A DNA stretch of 64,000 nucleotides, taken from positions 62,001 to 126,000 of the forward strand of contig OY969575.1 of NCBI GenBank assembly GCA_963701205.1, given 5' to 3'. The first letter of the stretch is position 1; each line of letters opens with the position of its first letter. The position numbers were made by a program, and so were the translations under genes. Below the pieces are notes generated by a model, which saw only the letters and a program-made list of their open reading frames with translations, had not been told where the DNA came from and did not search any database. Below are positions 16,168 to 24,732 of the stretch, piece by piece. This DNA comes from JALZKA01 sp963701205 (GTDB taxonomy: Bacteria > Actinomycetota > Thermoleophilia > Solirubrobacterales > 70-9).

Positions 16168-17076
16168 CTACGCGGCGGCGTCGCGGATGGCCGCTGCCGT
16201 CACCGACGCGGCAAGGGCTTGGATTTGCAAGACCTCGAAGCGGCCGACGGATTCACGCTCGCACGAGGCCAGGCAAAAGACGACGTCGCCATCCACGTCG
16301 GTGAATACGGGGTCCACGGCGCGGGCGATCCCGGCACTCGCGGCGCGGGCGACTCGGGCGCAGGCCGCCTTGTCAAGCGACGCGTCGGTCATCACGCAGA
16401 TGAGCGAAGTGTTGCGCTCCTGGGCATCGAATGGGTCTCGGTCGAGCGCCGCCAACGCGTCCGCCGTGCGTCCCTGGGGCAATCCGGCAAGGACGGAGCC
16501 GTCAGCGGCAATCACGTCCCCAAACGGGTTGGCGACCGCGATGGCGGCAACCCGGGCGCCAAAGCCGCCATTGGCAGCCGCGTAGCCAACGCCCGTGGCG
16601 CTCGCGTGCTCGCGACCGAATGCCTTACCGGCCGCCGTTCCCGTCCCGGCCCCAATCGCGCCACGGGCGGGGATTCCCTCGGCGGCATCAGCGCACGCGG
16701 CCCGGCCGGACGCGGCGTCGGGGCGCGCCGCAGGATCGCCCGCTGCCAGGTCATAGACAACCGCGGCCGGAACGATCGGGACGATTCCGGCAGGAGTCGG
16801 GTAGCCGATTCCCTGCTCCTCGAGCCAACGCATGACGCCGTCGGCAGCGGCGAGTCCGTAGGCACTGCCGCCCGCAAGGGTGACCGCGCTGACCCTGTCC
16901 GTTCCGGCCAGCGGCCCGACCACATCCGTCTCGCGAGTCCCGGGACCGCCGCCTCGAACGTCCACCCCGCCCCGTGTCTCCTCGGGGGCGATCACCACCG
17001 TGCAGCCGGTCCGGCCGACCTCGTCGGTCCAATGGCCAATGCGAAACCCCACAGGCGGCGGCAGCACTTCGCTCAT
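16168..17076 (-). CDS. P1 family (S58/DmpA-like) peptidase
   Basis: About 302 residues from ATG 17076, which overlaps the mutM stop as ATGA. P1/DmpA-family features: GFRIGHWTDEVGRTGCTVV, VDVRGGGPGTRETD, LAGGSAYGLAAADGVM, GAIGAGTGTAAGK, and RNTSLICVMTDA. These enzymes are Ntn-type and self-cleave. By analogy to mycobacterial Rv1333, the Thr of NTS (about residue 224) would be the nucleophile after autoprocessing. Probable aminopeptidase; substrate unknown. Confidence 0.88.
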   Translation of the reverse strand: MSEVLPPPVGFRIGHWTDEVGRTGCTVVIAPEETRGGVDVRGGGPGTRETDVVGPLAGTDRVSAVTLAGGSAYGLAAADGVMRWLEEQGIGYPTPAGIVPIVPAAVVYDLAAGDPAARPDAASGRAACADAAEGIPARGAIGAGTGTAAGKAFGREHASATGVGYAAANGGFGARVAAIAVANPFGDVIAADGSVLAGLPQGRTADALAALDRDPFDAQERNTSLICVMTDASLDKAACARVARAASAGIARAVDPVFTDVDGDVVFCLASCERESVGRFEVLQIQALAASVTAAAIRDAAA

Positions 17077-17957
17077 CGCGACGCCTTCTTGCGCCGCCGG
17101 CGCAGCCTGGCCTGGCAGCCGGGACAAAAGTAGGTCGAGCGTCCGCCCACGACGATCCTCCTGATCTCGCCACCGCAGCGGTCGCACTCCTGGCCTTCGC
17201 GAGTGTGGACCAAGAACTCATTCTGCATCGATCCACGCTCGCCGCGGGAGTCGCGGTAATCGTCGATCGACGATCCGCCGTTGTCCAGTCCCAACTCCAG
17301 CGCCGCCACGATCCCCTCGACCAGCGCCTCGCAATGCGCCGCACGCATTGACCCTGCGGGCGACAACGGATGCAGCTCGGCTCGATGGAGCGCCTCGTCG
17401 GCGTAGATGTTGCCGATCCCAGCCACCCGCCGCTGGTCAAGCAAGAACGACTTCAGCGGCGCCGTCCGCCCGGCACTCTCGCTCGCAAGATGCGCGGCGG
17501 TCAGGTCGCCGTCAAGCGGCTCAACCCCAAGGCGACTGTCCAGGTACTCGTTGAGCTCGGATCCCGAGAGCACCGATCCGTGCCCAAACCGACGCGCATC
17601 CGTGAACCAAAGCTCGGTGCCGTCGTCGAGGTCGAAGGCCGCCCGCAGGAACCGCTCGTCGGGGTCGGCCTCGTAGCGCCGCGGACCGCCAAAGCGCTCC
17701 GAGCCCGCAAGCAACAGGTTGCCCGTCATTCGCAAGTGCATGACCAGATTGCGGTCCCCCTCGAGCCCAACGATCAGGTACTTGCCGCGGCGGCGAACGG
17801 ACTTGATCTGAAGACCCTCGATTTGCGCGGCTAGCGCGCCGGGCGCCTCCGGGCGCGACCAACGCGGATCGATGATTCGCGCAGCCTCGATCCGGCGACC
17901 GACAATCGCCGGTTCAAGCTGGCGGCGAATGGTCTCGACCTCGGGAAGCTCGGGCAC
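17073..17957 (-). CDS. mutM: Formamidopyrimidine-DNA glycosylase (Fpg/MutM)
   Basis: About 294 residues. Start fixed at GTG 17957 because the mature protein must begin PELPEVETIRR with the catalytic Pro right after Met; the codon upstream would break this. Glu3 (PELPE), the catalytic Lys in LIVGLEGDRNLVMHLRMTG context, and the C-terminal zinc finger CDRCGGEIRRIVVGGRSTYF...CPGC are all present. It removes oxidised purines (8-oxoG, FapyG). Confidence 0.95.
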   Translation of the reverse strand: MPELPEVETIRRQLEPAIVGRRIEAARIIDPRWSRPEAPGALAAQIEGLQIKSVRRRGKYLIVGLEGDRNLVMHLRMTGNLLLAGSERFGGPRRYEADPDERFLRAAFDLDDGTELWFTDARRFGHGSVLSGSELNEYLDSRLGVEPLDGDLTAAHLASESAGRTAPLKSFLLDQRRVAGIGNIYADEALHRAELHPLSPAGSMRAAHCEALVEGIVAALELGLDNGGSSIDDYRDSRGERGSMQNEFLVHTREGQECDRCGGEIRRIVVGGRSTYFCPGCQARLRRRRKKASR

Positions 17958-17977
17958 CACCCAAGCTTATGACGGTC

Positions 17978-18946
17978 CTACGTGGCCCGCGGATGGGCTT
18001 TGAAGTAGACCTCTTTGATCTTCTCGCCCGAAAGGTGGGTGTAGAGCTGAGTCGTCGAAACGTCGGCGTGCCCCAGCATCTCCTGCACGGAGCGCAGGTC
18101 GCAGCCGCCAGAGAGAAGATGGGTCGCAAAGCTGTGACGGAGCGTGTGCGGGCTCATCTTGCCGTCAAGCCCGACCGCCTTGGCGTGGCGCTGAATGATC
18201 TTGTAGAGGCCCTGCCGCGTCAGAGGTCCGCCGCGGAAGTTCACGAACAGCCTGCGCTCGGGTTCGACCCCAACCAGGTCCGGCCGGCCAGACCGCAGGT
18301 AGCGGCCAACGGCTGTCTCGGCCGCACTCCCGAGCGGGACCATGCGCTCCTTGGATCCCTTGCCGTGCGGCCTGACGAAGCCGCGGCGAAGATCAATGTC
18401 CGTCAACTCCAGACCCACGGCCTCCGACGCGCGCAGGCCACAGCCGTACATGAGCTCAAGCAGGGCCCGGTCGCGCTGGGCGATCGGATCGGAGCCGCCC
18501 GCGTTGTCGAGCAACTTCGTCACCTCGCCGTGACTCAGCACGTGAGGAAGCTTGCGACTGCGAGTCGGGGGAGTCAGGGAAGCGGTTGGGTCGGCGTCGA
18601 CCAACTCTTCGCGGCGCAGGTGGCGATAGAACGACCTGAGGCATGCCGTCTTGCGACTGATCGTCGCCGGTGATGCGGGCGCCCGCTCTTCCACTGCGTC
18701 CGTCGCCGGCGCGCCAGTGGCCAGATCCGCAAGAAAGTCCGCGACGTCGGCGCGCTCGACCTCGATGGCGCTGCGCGATCGACCGACGAGGAAGATCCCG
18801 AACTGCATCAGGTCCGTTCGATAAGCGTCAAGCGTGTTGCGCGCAAGGCCACGCTCGAACTCCAGGTACGCAAGGAAGTCGAGGACGAGCGCCTCGAATC
18901 GGGCTTCGACCTTCCGCTCCGTCCGTGGCTTTACCGCGACCGCCAT
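17978..18946 (-). CDS. xerD: Tyrosine recombinase XerD
   Basis: 322 residues. Core-binding domain (FLAYLEFERGLARNTLDAYR) and catalytic domain with Arg in GCGLRASEA, Lys in HGKGSKER, HTLRHSF, GHADVSTTQLYTH containing the nucleophile Tyr, and the Xer C-terminus EKIKEVYFKAHPRA. It resolves chromosome dimers with XerC at dif. ATG 18946 chosen; the upstream open frame overlaps DUF3866. The location near pyrG, recN and steAB matches other Actinobacteria. Confidence 0.95.
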   Translation of the reverse strand: MAVAVKPRTERKVEARFEALVLDFLAYLEFERGLARNTLDAYRTDLMQFGIFLVGRSRSAIEVERADVADFLADLATGAPATDAVEERAPASPATISRKTACLRSFYRHLRREELVDADPTASLTPPTRSRKLPHVLSHGEVTKLLDNAGGSDPIAQRDRALLELMYGCGLRASEAVGLELTDIDLRRGFVRPHGKGSKERMVPLGSAAETAVGRYLRSGRPDLVGVEPERRLFVNFRGGPLTRQGLYKIIQRHAKAVGLDGKMSPHTLRHSFATHLLSGGCDLRSVQEMLGHADVSTTQLYTHLSGEKIKEVYFKAHPRAT

Positions 18947-18998
18947 GCGGGCCAGTTTCCACCCCGCCGACAACGCCCCTGCCGGTGCAGGCGATCGT

Positions 18999-20099
18999 TC
19001 AGCCTTCGGAGTCGCCGCCGCCGCGTGCGCTCGGCAGCGCACCCGCAAGCGCCGACCCCGCTGCCAGAGCCGCCGCGAAGAACAACGGATCGTCGGCAAT
19101 TCCGCGACCCATCATCGTCGTCGGCAAACCGCTGGCGGCGTAAGCGTCCAGGTCCACCGGACGAACGGTCATGTCGTGGCGGTCCTTGGTGGCCGCGATC
19201 AGTTCAGCCAGGGCGGCGTCGCTGGATCCGCCAACGGGTGCGTCTGGCCCCAACAACGGCCAACCTTCGGTCTCGACCTCGGGGACGGGGACGCGGACCG
19301 GCCCGAGCAGGAGATCCAAGACGGTCCTGGAGTGATGGCTGAGACCGCGATGGCGCGGGCGCGGGTCGGAGCTTGAAAGGCGCGGGGCGAGGAGCGTCGG
19401 CAGGCCCAGCGCCATCGCTGCGTGGGCGCTGTCGAGAGCCGTCATCGCGCCGTGTCCCAAGCGGCTCGACGATCCCAGGATCCCGGGGCCCGGGCCAGCG
19501 ATGCACGCGTCCCAGCCCAAGCGACGCGCCGCGGCATCCAGGCCACCAGCGACGCTGATCGCTTCGAACTCGCCGCCAAAGCACGGGCCAGCGGTGACGT
19601 GCCCGCCCAACAGCCCGCGTCCCCGCAGGTCGCCGAGATCGCGCGACAGGCCTCCGGGGAGGGCTCCACCCGGCGTCTGCAAAAAGCCGATCCGAACGTC
19701 ATCGCGCAGGCCCATCGCCGCCCAGAGCGCAGGCGCTAGCTGGCCGTGAAGGTGTACTACCAACACCGGCATCGGCGGAATCTTTCCGATGTTCTCCTCA
19801 GCGTCAAGCTCGGTTTCAACCGGGGTCACGGGATGCTGAAGCGAGGTGTAGTTGAGCTTCATGACGTGCGCACCGGCCGCACCCTCGGCCTGAAGTCCGC
19901 GGGTCAGGTTGACGTGGACCACGTCAAAGCCGCCCGATCCAAGGCTCAGGTCAACCGCCTCGACGTTGACGATCACCTCGTCGCCGACGGCCATCTCCCC
20001 CACGCTCGCGACATCCGCCCATGCCGGGCGTCGCTTGCCGTCCACCTCAACGGTCAACGGCTCGACCTCGACCACAACCCCGCGCCGCAGCTTCAACAT
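18999..20099 (-). CDS. DUF3866 protein
   Basis: 366 residues. Matches the actinobacterial DUF3866 pattern: MLKLRRGVVVEVEPLTVEVD start, VGDEVIVNVEAVDLSLGSGG, FDVVHVNLTRGL, MKLNYTSLQHPV, GFLQTPGGALPGG, GHVTAGPCFGGEFEA, GPGPGILGSSSRLGHGAM and PRHRGLSHHSRTVL. Function unknown; cytosolic. Its start overlaps the stop of the M20 peptidase gene by seven bases, so the two are probably co-translated. Confidence 0.88.
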   Translation of the reverse strand: MLKLRRGVVVEVEPLTVEVDGKRRPAWADVASVGEMAVGDEVIVNVEAVDLSLGSGGFDVVHVNLTRGLQAEGAAGAHVMKLNYTSLQHPVTPVETELDAEENIGKIPPMPVLVVHLHGQLAPALWAAMGLRDDVRIGFLQTPGGALPGGLSRDLGDLRGRGLLGGHVTAGPCFGGEFEAISVAGGLDAAARRLGWDACIAGPGPGILGSSSRLGHGAMTALDSAHAAMALGLPTLLAPRLSSSDPRPRHRGLSHHSRTVLDLLLGPVRVPVPEVETEGWPLLGPDAPVGGSSDAALAELIAATKDRHDMTVRPVDLDAYAASGLPTTMMGRGIADDPLFFAAALAAGSALAGALPSARGGGDSEG

Positions 20100-21211
20100 G
20101 AGCGGTCGCCCCCAGCTATTTCCGCAATGGCCTCGCAGACGGCCAACATCTCGCCCAAGCTAGCCTCGGAGACCGACTCGTTAGGCGTGTGATTTGCCTC
20201 GGTGCCGTTGGCGAGCAAAAGACACGAATACCCCTGACTGATCAATGCGTTTGCGTCGCTTCCGCCGCCGGTTGCGACTTCGCTCGGCGCGTGTCCGCAG
20301 CGCCCGAGCGCGTCCCGCGCGACCTCAAGCGCCGGACCGGCGCTGGCGGCCCCATATCCCCGGAACATCTCTTCGATTTGGATATCGACATCACAGTGCC
20401 CCTCACTGGCGGCGGTGGTGCAGCAATCCACGAGCATCTGGGTGGCGGTTGCCGCTGACCCGTCGTCGAGGCTCCGCGCTTCGCACTTCAGCGTGCAGGC
20501 GCCGGCAACGACGTTTGACGCGGTGCCGCCATGAATCACGCCGGCGTTAGCAGTCGTGTCCGGGTCGATGCGTCCCAAGGTCATCGCCGTCACCGCCGCC
20601 GCCGCCGCCTCGACCGCGCTGTGGCCGTCCTCGGGGCGAATCCCTGAGTGCGCCTCGACTCCCCGGAAGTGTGCGGTCACGCGGTTGTACGTCGGCGCCC
20701 GGGTGATGATCTCGCCGATCGGGCTCGCGTGATCGAGCACGAAGCCGAACGGGGCGCTGAGCGAGGAGACGTCAAGCTCCTTCGCGCCGCGTAGCCCGTC
20801 CTCCTCGGCCACCGTGAAGACCAACTCCAGACCCGGCCACCCTGCATCGGCCTTGGCCCTGGCGGCCAATTCGATCAACACCGCCACCGCCGCCTTGTTG
20901 TCGGCGCCAAGGATCGTCTCGCCCGCGCTCCGAAACACGCCACCTTCAAGCTTCACCTCGACTGATCCCTCGTGGGGCACGGTGTCCAGGTGCGCGAAGA
21001 ATGAAACCCAACCGTCGCCGCTGCCCGGAATGCGAGCAATCAGGTTGCCGGCGCCGGCCCGCGCTGCCTCGGCCGAGTCATCTTCAACCACCTGGGCCCC
21101 GATCGACTCCAGGTCGGCGCGAACGGCATCGGCGACCGCGCGCTCGGAGCCGGTCGGGCTGGCGATCTCGCACAGGCGGACGAACCGCTGGCTCAGGCGC
21201 TCGATGCTCAC
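20093..21211 (-). CDS. M20 family metallopeptidase (peptidase T-like)
   Basis: 372 residues. Zinc ligand motifs of M20/M28-like exopeptidases: SFFAHLDTVP (His, Asp), ILGADNKAAVAVL (bridging Asp), VAEEDGLRGA (catalytic Glu plus ligand), LDHASP (Asp), and late His in GTEANHTPNE. A dimerisation lid with GVEAHSG and NAGVIHGGTASNVV is inserted. Likely a cytosolic di- or tripeptidase. First gene of the pair with DUF3866. Confidence 0.9.
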   Translation of the reverse strand: MSIERLSQRFVRLCEIASPTGSERAVADAVRADLESIGAQVVEDDSAEAARAGAGNLIARIPGSGDGWVSFFAHLDTVPHEGSVEVKLEGGVFRSAGETILGADNKAAVAVLIELAARAKADAGWPGLELVFTVAEEDGLRGAKELDVSSLSAPFGFVLDHASPIGEIITRAPTYNRVTAHFRGVEAHSGIRPEDGHSAVEAAAAAVTAMTLGRIDPDTTANAGVIHGGTASNVVAGACTLKCEARSLDDGSAATATQMLVDCCTTAASEGHCDVDIQIEEMFRGYGAASAGPALEVARDALGRCGHAPSEVATGGGSDANALISQGYSCLLLANGTEANHTPNESVSEASLGEMLAVCEAIAEIAGGDRSC

Positions 21212-21233
21212 CGCACCATGCTTTCAGGCCGGC

Positions 21234-22955
21234 TTACGCTTCGCGGCGAACGCGAACCTGATCGGCCTCGGGGGCCTGCTCGGCTTCGGTCTCCTCGGTC
21301 GCCGGGCCGTCCGCTTGATCCAGCGATCGCGCGGCCGCGGCCGCGACGAAATCACGGAACAACGGCTCGGGCCGGGTTGGCCGCGAGTTGAACTCCGGGT
21401 GGAACTGCGAGGCCACATAGAAAGGATGATCCGGCAATTCGACAATCTCGACCAAGCGGTCGTCCGGTGACGTGCCGCTGGCAACCAACCCCTCGTCTTC
21501 CATTCTGCGGCGAAGTTGGTTGTTGACCTCGTAGCGATGACGGTGGCGCTTGTAGATGACGGCCTCGCCGCCAAAGATCTCGCGCGCCCGTGTGCCCTCG
21601 TGGAGCTTCACCGGATCGGCGCCAAGGCGCATCGTGCCGCCCATGTCCGAGACCTCTTTCTGCTCGGGCAGAAGGTCAACCACCGGGAACGGCGATTCGG
21701 GATCGAACTCGGTCGAGTTCGCGCCCTTCATGCCGCAAACGTGGCGGGCGAACTCGGCGACCGCGATCTGCATTCCCAGGCAAATGCCCAAGTACGGAAT
21801 CTCGTTCTCGCGGGCGATCTGTGCGGCGCGGATCTTGCCCTCGACGCCGCGCTCGCCGAACCCGCCGGGAATCAGAATCCCATCACAGCTTGCAAGCAGG
21901 TCCTCGTCGATCTCCTCCGAGTTGACGAACTCGACGTCCACCCCGACGCCGCTTCGGTAGCCACCGTGGTCAAGCGCCTCGACGACCGACTTGTAGGCGT
22001 CCTCAAGCTGGGTGTACTTGCCAACCAGGCCGATCTTGACCGAGCGCTCGCAAGCATCCGCGCCGCGGACCAGCTCCTCCCACTCGCTGAGCTCAGGCGC
22101 CGGCGCCTCAACACCAAAGTGGTCGAGGACCAGGTCATCGGCGCCCTCGGCGCGAAGTACGAGCGGCACCTTGTAGATGTTGTCCACGTCGCGGGCAGAG
22201 ATGACCGCTTCCTCCGGAACGCTGGCAAACAGGGCGATCTTCTTGCGAATCTCGCGGTCGAGGCCCCGTTCAGATCGGCAAAGCAGCGCGTGCGGCTGGA
22301 TCCCGATGCGACGCAGCTCGTTGACGGAGTGCTGGGTGGGCTTGGTCTTCAGCTCGCCCGCGTGCCCGATGTAGGGAACAAGCGTCAAGTGCAGGAACAT
22401 GCAGCGCTTTGGACCAAGCTCGGAGTAGAGCTGGCGAATTGCCTCAAGGAACGGCAGCGATTCGATATCGCCGACGGTGCCGCCGATTTCCGTCAAGACG
22501 AAGTCCACCGCTTGCGATTCGGCGACGATCAAGATCCGCTGCTTGATCTCGTCGGTGATGTGCGGGATCACCTGCACCGTGGCGCCGAGGTAGTCGCCGC
22601 GGCGCTCGCGGCGAATGACGGAGTTGTAGACCGCGCCGGCGGTCACGTTGGAAGCGCGAGATGTGTTCTCGTCCGTGAAGCGCTCGTAATGACCCAGATC
22701 GAGGTCGGTCTCAGCGCCGTCCTCGGTTACGAACACCTCGCCGTGCTGAAACGGCGACATGGTTCCCGGATCGACGTTGATGTAGGGATCAAACTTCTGT
22801 AGCTGGACCCGGAACCCGCGTGAGACAAGGAGTCGGCCGATTGACGCGGCGGCGATTCCCTTGCCTAATGAGGAGACGACGCCACCGGTGACGAAGATGA
22901 AGCGCGTTTCGCCCGGCTTCACTACGTCTGCTCGCGGTGCTCGATCAACCTGCAT
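21234..22955 (-). CDS. pyrG: CTP synthase
   Basis: 573 residues, full length. N-terminal synthetase domain with FIFVTGGVVSSLGKGIAAAS (P-loop), QLQKFDPYINVDPGTMSPFQ and HGEVFVTEDGAETDLDLGHY; C-terminal class I glutaminase with GILIPGGFGERG, YLGICLGMQIAV (nucleophile Cys) and the His-Glu pair in SQFHPEF. Converts UTP and glutamine to CTP. An Ala/Glu-rich tail of about 35 residues extends beyond the usual end. It starts 44 bases after the MraY-like gene region and precedes the M20 gene. Confidence 0.97.
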   Translation of the reverse strand: MQVDRAPRADVVKPGETRFIFVTGGVVSSLGKGIAAASIGRLLVSRGFRVQLQKFDPYINVDPGTMSPFQHGEVFVTEDGAETDLDLGHYERFTDENTSRASNVTAGAVYNSVIRRERRGDYLGATVQVIPHITDEIKQRILIVAESQAVDFVLTEIGGTVGDIESLPFLEAIRQLYSELGPKRCMFLHLTLVPYIGHAGELKTKPTQHSVNELRRIGIQPHALLCRSERGLDREIRKKIALFASVPEEAVISARDVDNIYKVPLVLRAEGADDLVLDHFGVEAPAPELSEWEELVRGADACERSVKIGLVGKYTQLEDAYKSVVEALDHGGYRSGVGVDVEFVNSEEIDEDLLASCDGILIPGGFGERGVEGKIRAAQIARENEIPYLGICLGMQIAVAEFARHVCGMKGANSTEFDPESPFPVVDLLPEQKEVSDMGGTMRLGADPVKLHEGTRAREIFGGEAVIYKRHRHRYEVNNQLRRRMEDEGLVASGTSPDDRLVEIVELPDHPFYVASQFHPEFNSRPTRPEPLFRDFVAAAAARSLDQADGPATEETEAEQAPEADQVRVRREA

Positions 22956-22999
22956 GCGAGTCTAGACGTCGCGGTGGCGGAAAGGAAATCGCCGACGAC

Positions 23000-23839
23000 T
23001 CAGACCGGCGGACGGCCAAGGCGATCGAGCCAGCGAAGTGGCGCGCTGGCATCAATGGTCGCCGATATTGAACGAAACTCCCCGAAAACCGTCAGCGCCC
23101 CGACGACCGCGAGCGCGATGAGGCGGCCGTCCTCGGATAGCGTCTCCAAAAGCGCGATGCCGGCCAGCGCGCCAATCAAGTTCGAGCCGGTGTCGCCCAG
23201 CATCGCCCGCTCGCGAACCGTGAAGTAGCCAACGACCAGCACCGGCCCAAGAAAGACGCCGGTGAGCTCAATCGGATCGAGCGTCGCGCTGCCGATGCAC
23301 AGGCCCGCGAGCAGCGCCAGAAATACCTTTTCGGCGCGTGCCGGGCGTAGGTCGAGGAGGTTGAAGAGGTTCGTCGCGAGCAAAAGCAGGGCGAGGTCCG
23401 CGACGTAATCAAATCCCTCCAGCCCTCGGCCCGACGCAGCGTAGGCGGCAAGTGCCAGCGCCCCCGCGGCCTTGATCGCCCCTGTTGAAAAGCGCCCGCC
23501 CAACACAGCGGCGGCATGGCCGCGCCAGCCCCTATGGGTGTCCTCGGCGCTACCGCGGCCAAGGGCATCGTCGAGCAGCCCAAGAAAAGCCACGCCAAGG
23601 ACGTAGACCGCCCAGCGGCGAAGCTCAGGGTCGAGCAGGTCCAAGTCCGCCCGATCGTCCAGGAACGCGAGCGGCGCCAGTGCAATCAGCGAACAGGCGA
23701 TCAGGACCGCCCCGGCGGGGAAGGCGACGTCGCGCCCGCGGAAGTTCTGGCGGACCAGGCCCGTGGCAATCATGTCCCGCAACCAGGGCCCCGCGAGCAG
23801 CGTCGCCACCGCCAGCGAGAGGGCGAAGCCCGAAAGCAT
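23000..23839 (-). CDS. MraY/WecA-like glycosyl-phosphate transferase (GT4 family membrane protein)
   Basis: 279 residues with about nine hydrophobic segments. MraY/WecA signatures: FLGLLDDALG (the DD motif), TNLFNLLDLRPARAEK (N-x-x-N-x-x-D variant) and MLGDTGSNLIGAL (the nucleotide-binding loop). The C-terminal His-rich loop of classical MraY is not visible. It probably handles a polyprenyl-phosphate and a UDP-sugar or relative; given its place between pyrG and the steB homologue, a cell-envelope role is likely. ATG 23839 overlaps the steB stop as ATGA. Confidence 0.82.
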   Translation of the reverse strand: MLSGFALSLAVATLLAGPWLRDMIATGLVRQNFRGRDVAFPAGAVLIACSLIALAPLAFLDDRADLDLLDPELRRWAVYVLGVAFLGLLDDALGRGSAEDTHRGWRGHAAAVLGGRFSTGAIKAAGALALAAYAASGRGLEGFDYVADLALLLLATNLFNLLDLRPARAEKVFLALLAGLCIGSATLDPIELTGVFLGPVLVVGYFTVRERAMLGDTGSNLIGALAGIALLETLSEDGRLIALAVVGALTVFGEFRSISATIDASAPLRWLDRLGRPPV

Positions 23840-24714
23840 CAGCGCTTGGCCCCGGGACCGATCAGTTCCGGCAGCAGTGCATCCGCGGTGTCCTTGACGC
23901 CGAAGTTCCCGTCCGCGCCATCGAGCACGAGCACGAGCGAGACTCGCCCTGCCAGTTGCTCGACGTTGTCAACGGTGGCAAGTCCCAATTCGTCGAGCGC
24001 CGGGATCGAGGACTCGTCGGCATCGCTGCGCTCGACTCCCACAACGCGTGCTCCGGCATCGCGCATGCCTGCGATCAGCCCCGCCTCCAGGATCGCGGTC
24101 TCGCTCAACTGGCGCTTGGACGCATCTGGGGGGACTGCGCGAACGACCACTGCGGCGTCAATACCGTCCGCGGCGCTCCCCTTGAAGCCGGTAACTAGCG
24201 CATCCAAGGCAGCATCGAGCCCCGAACCTTTGCCAACAAGCAAACGGCCGGCGCTCCGCGCAGCGGATTCGAGCGCATCGGGCCGCTTGATTCTGCGGGT
24301 GTTGTCGGGGCCAAGCGCAGCAATCAGCTCCTCCGTCAGCGGCGGCTCGCCGACGTTCGCAACCTCGACGAGGCTGGCGCCAGTATCGGCAAGGGCTGCC
24401 TTTAGGTCGGCGCTTACCGTCTGGGTGTCGGAGTCGCCGAGCGCAATCAAGGCGATTCGCTTGCCGACAAGGCGATCCGCTGTTACCGCCGGGACCAGCA
24501 GATCCTGGAGTCGGCGTTCGAAGGCAAGCTGATCGGTGAGGTCGGCGTTCTCGGCGCGGACGTTGTCGAGGTCCTCACCGAGGCCCTGCTCAAGCTTGTC
24601 GGCCGTGCCGGTCACTACGTCAGACCCCAGGGCGGCTCCAATCAAGATGCCGATCCCAAGGGCGACAAAGACCGCCGCGAGCGATGCTGCGTGATAGCGC
24701 GATGAGTAGCCCAT
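23839..24714 (-). CDS. steB: SteB/MctB-like protein (DUF3186)
   Basis: 291 residues. Begins MGYSSRYHAASLAAVFVALG, the strongly conserved N-terminal transmembrane start of the MctB/SteB family, continues GIGILIGAALG, then a coiled coil (LEQGLGEDLDNVRAENADLT) and an extracytoplasmic alpha/beta domain. The M. tuberculosis homologue (Rv1698) was named a copper transport protein; corynebacterial SteB acts with SteA in cytokinesis. It lies directly after the steA homologue, as in those genomes. Confidence 0.88.
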   Translation of the reverse strand: MGYSSRYHAASLAAVFVALGIGILIGAALGSDVVTGTADKLEQGLGEDLDNVRAENADLTDQLAFERRLQDLLVPAVTADRLVGKRIALIALGDSDTQTVSADLKAALADTGASLVEVANVGEPPLTEELIAALGPDNTRRIKRPDALESAARSAGRLLVGKGSGLDAALDALVTGFKGSAADGIDAAVVVRAVPPDASKRQLSETAILEAGLIAGMRDAGARVVGVERSDADESSIPALDELGLATVDNVEQLAGRVSLVLVLDGADGNFGVKDTADALLPELIGPGAKR

Positions 24715-24732
24715 ATATATGAAACCCCAGGC

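Noticed and set aside
15832..17133. Plus-strand open frame of over 430 codons opposite recO and the P1 peptidase
   Set aside because: It is a mirror frame of two well-supported minus-strand genes; its translation lacks domain motifs and is rich in Arg/Gly, as expected for antisense frames in high-GC DNA.
21516..22802. Plus-strand open frame of 428 codons opposite pyrG
   Set aside because: Shadow of pyrG; no recognisable protein features.
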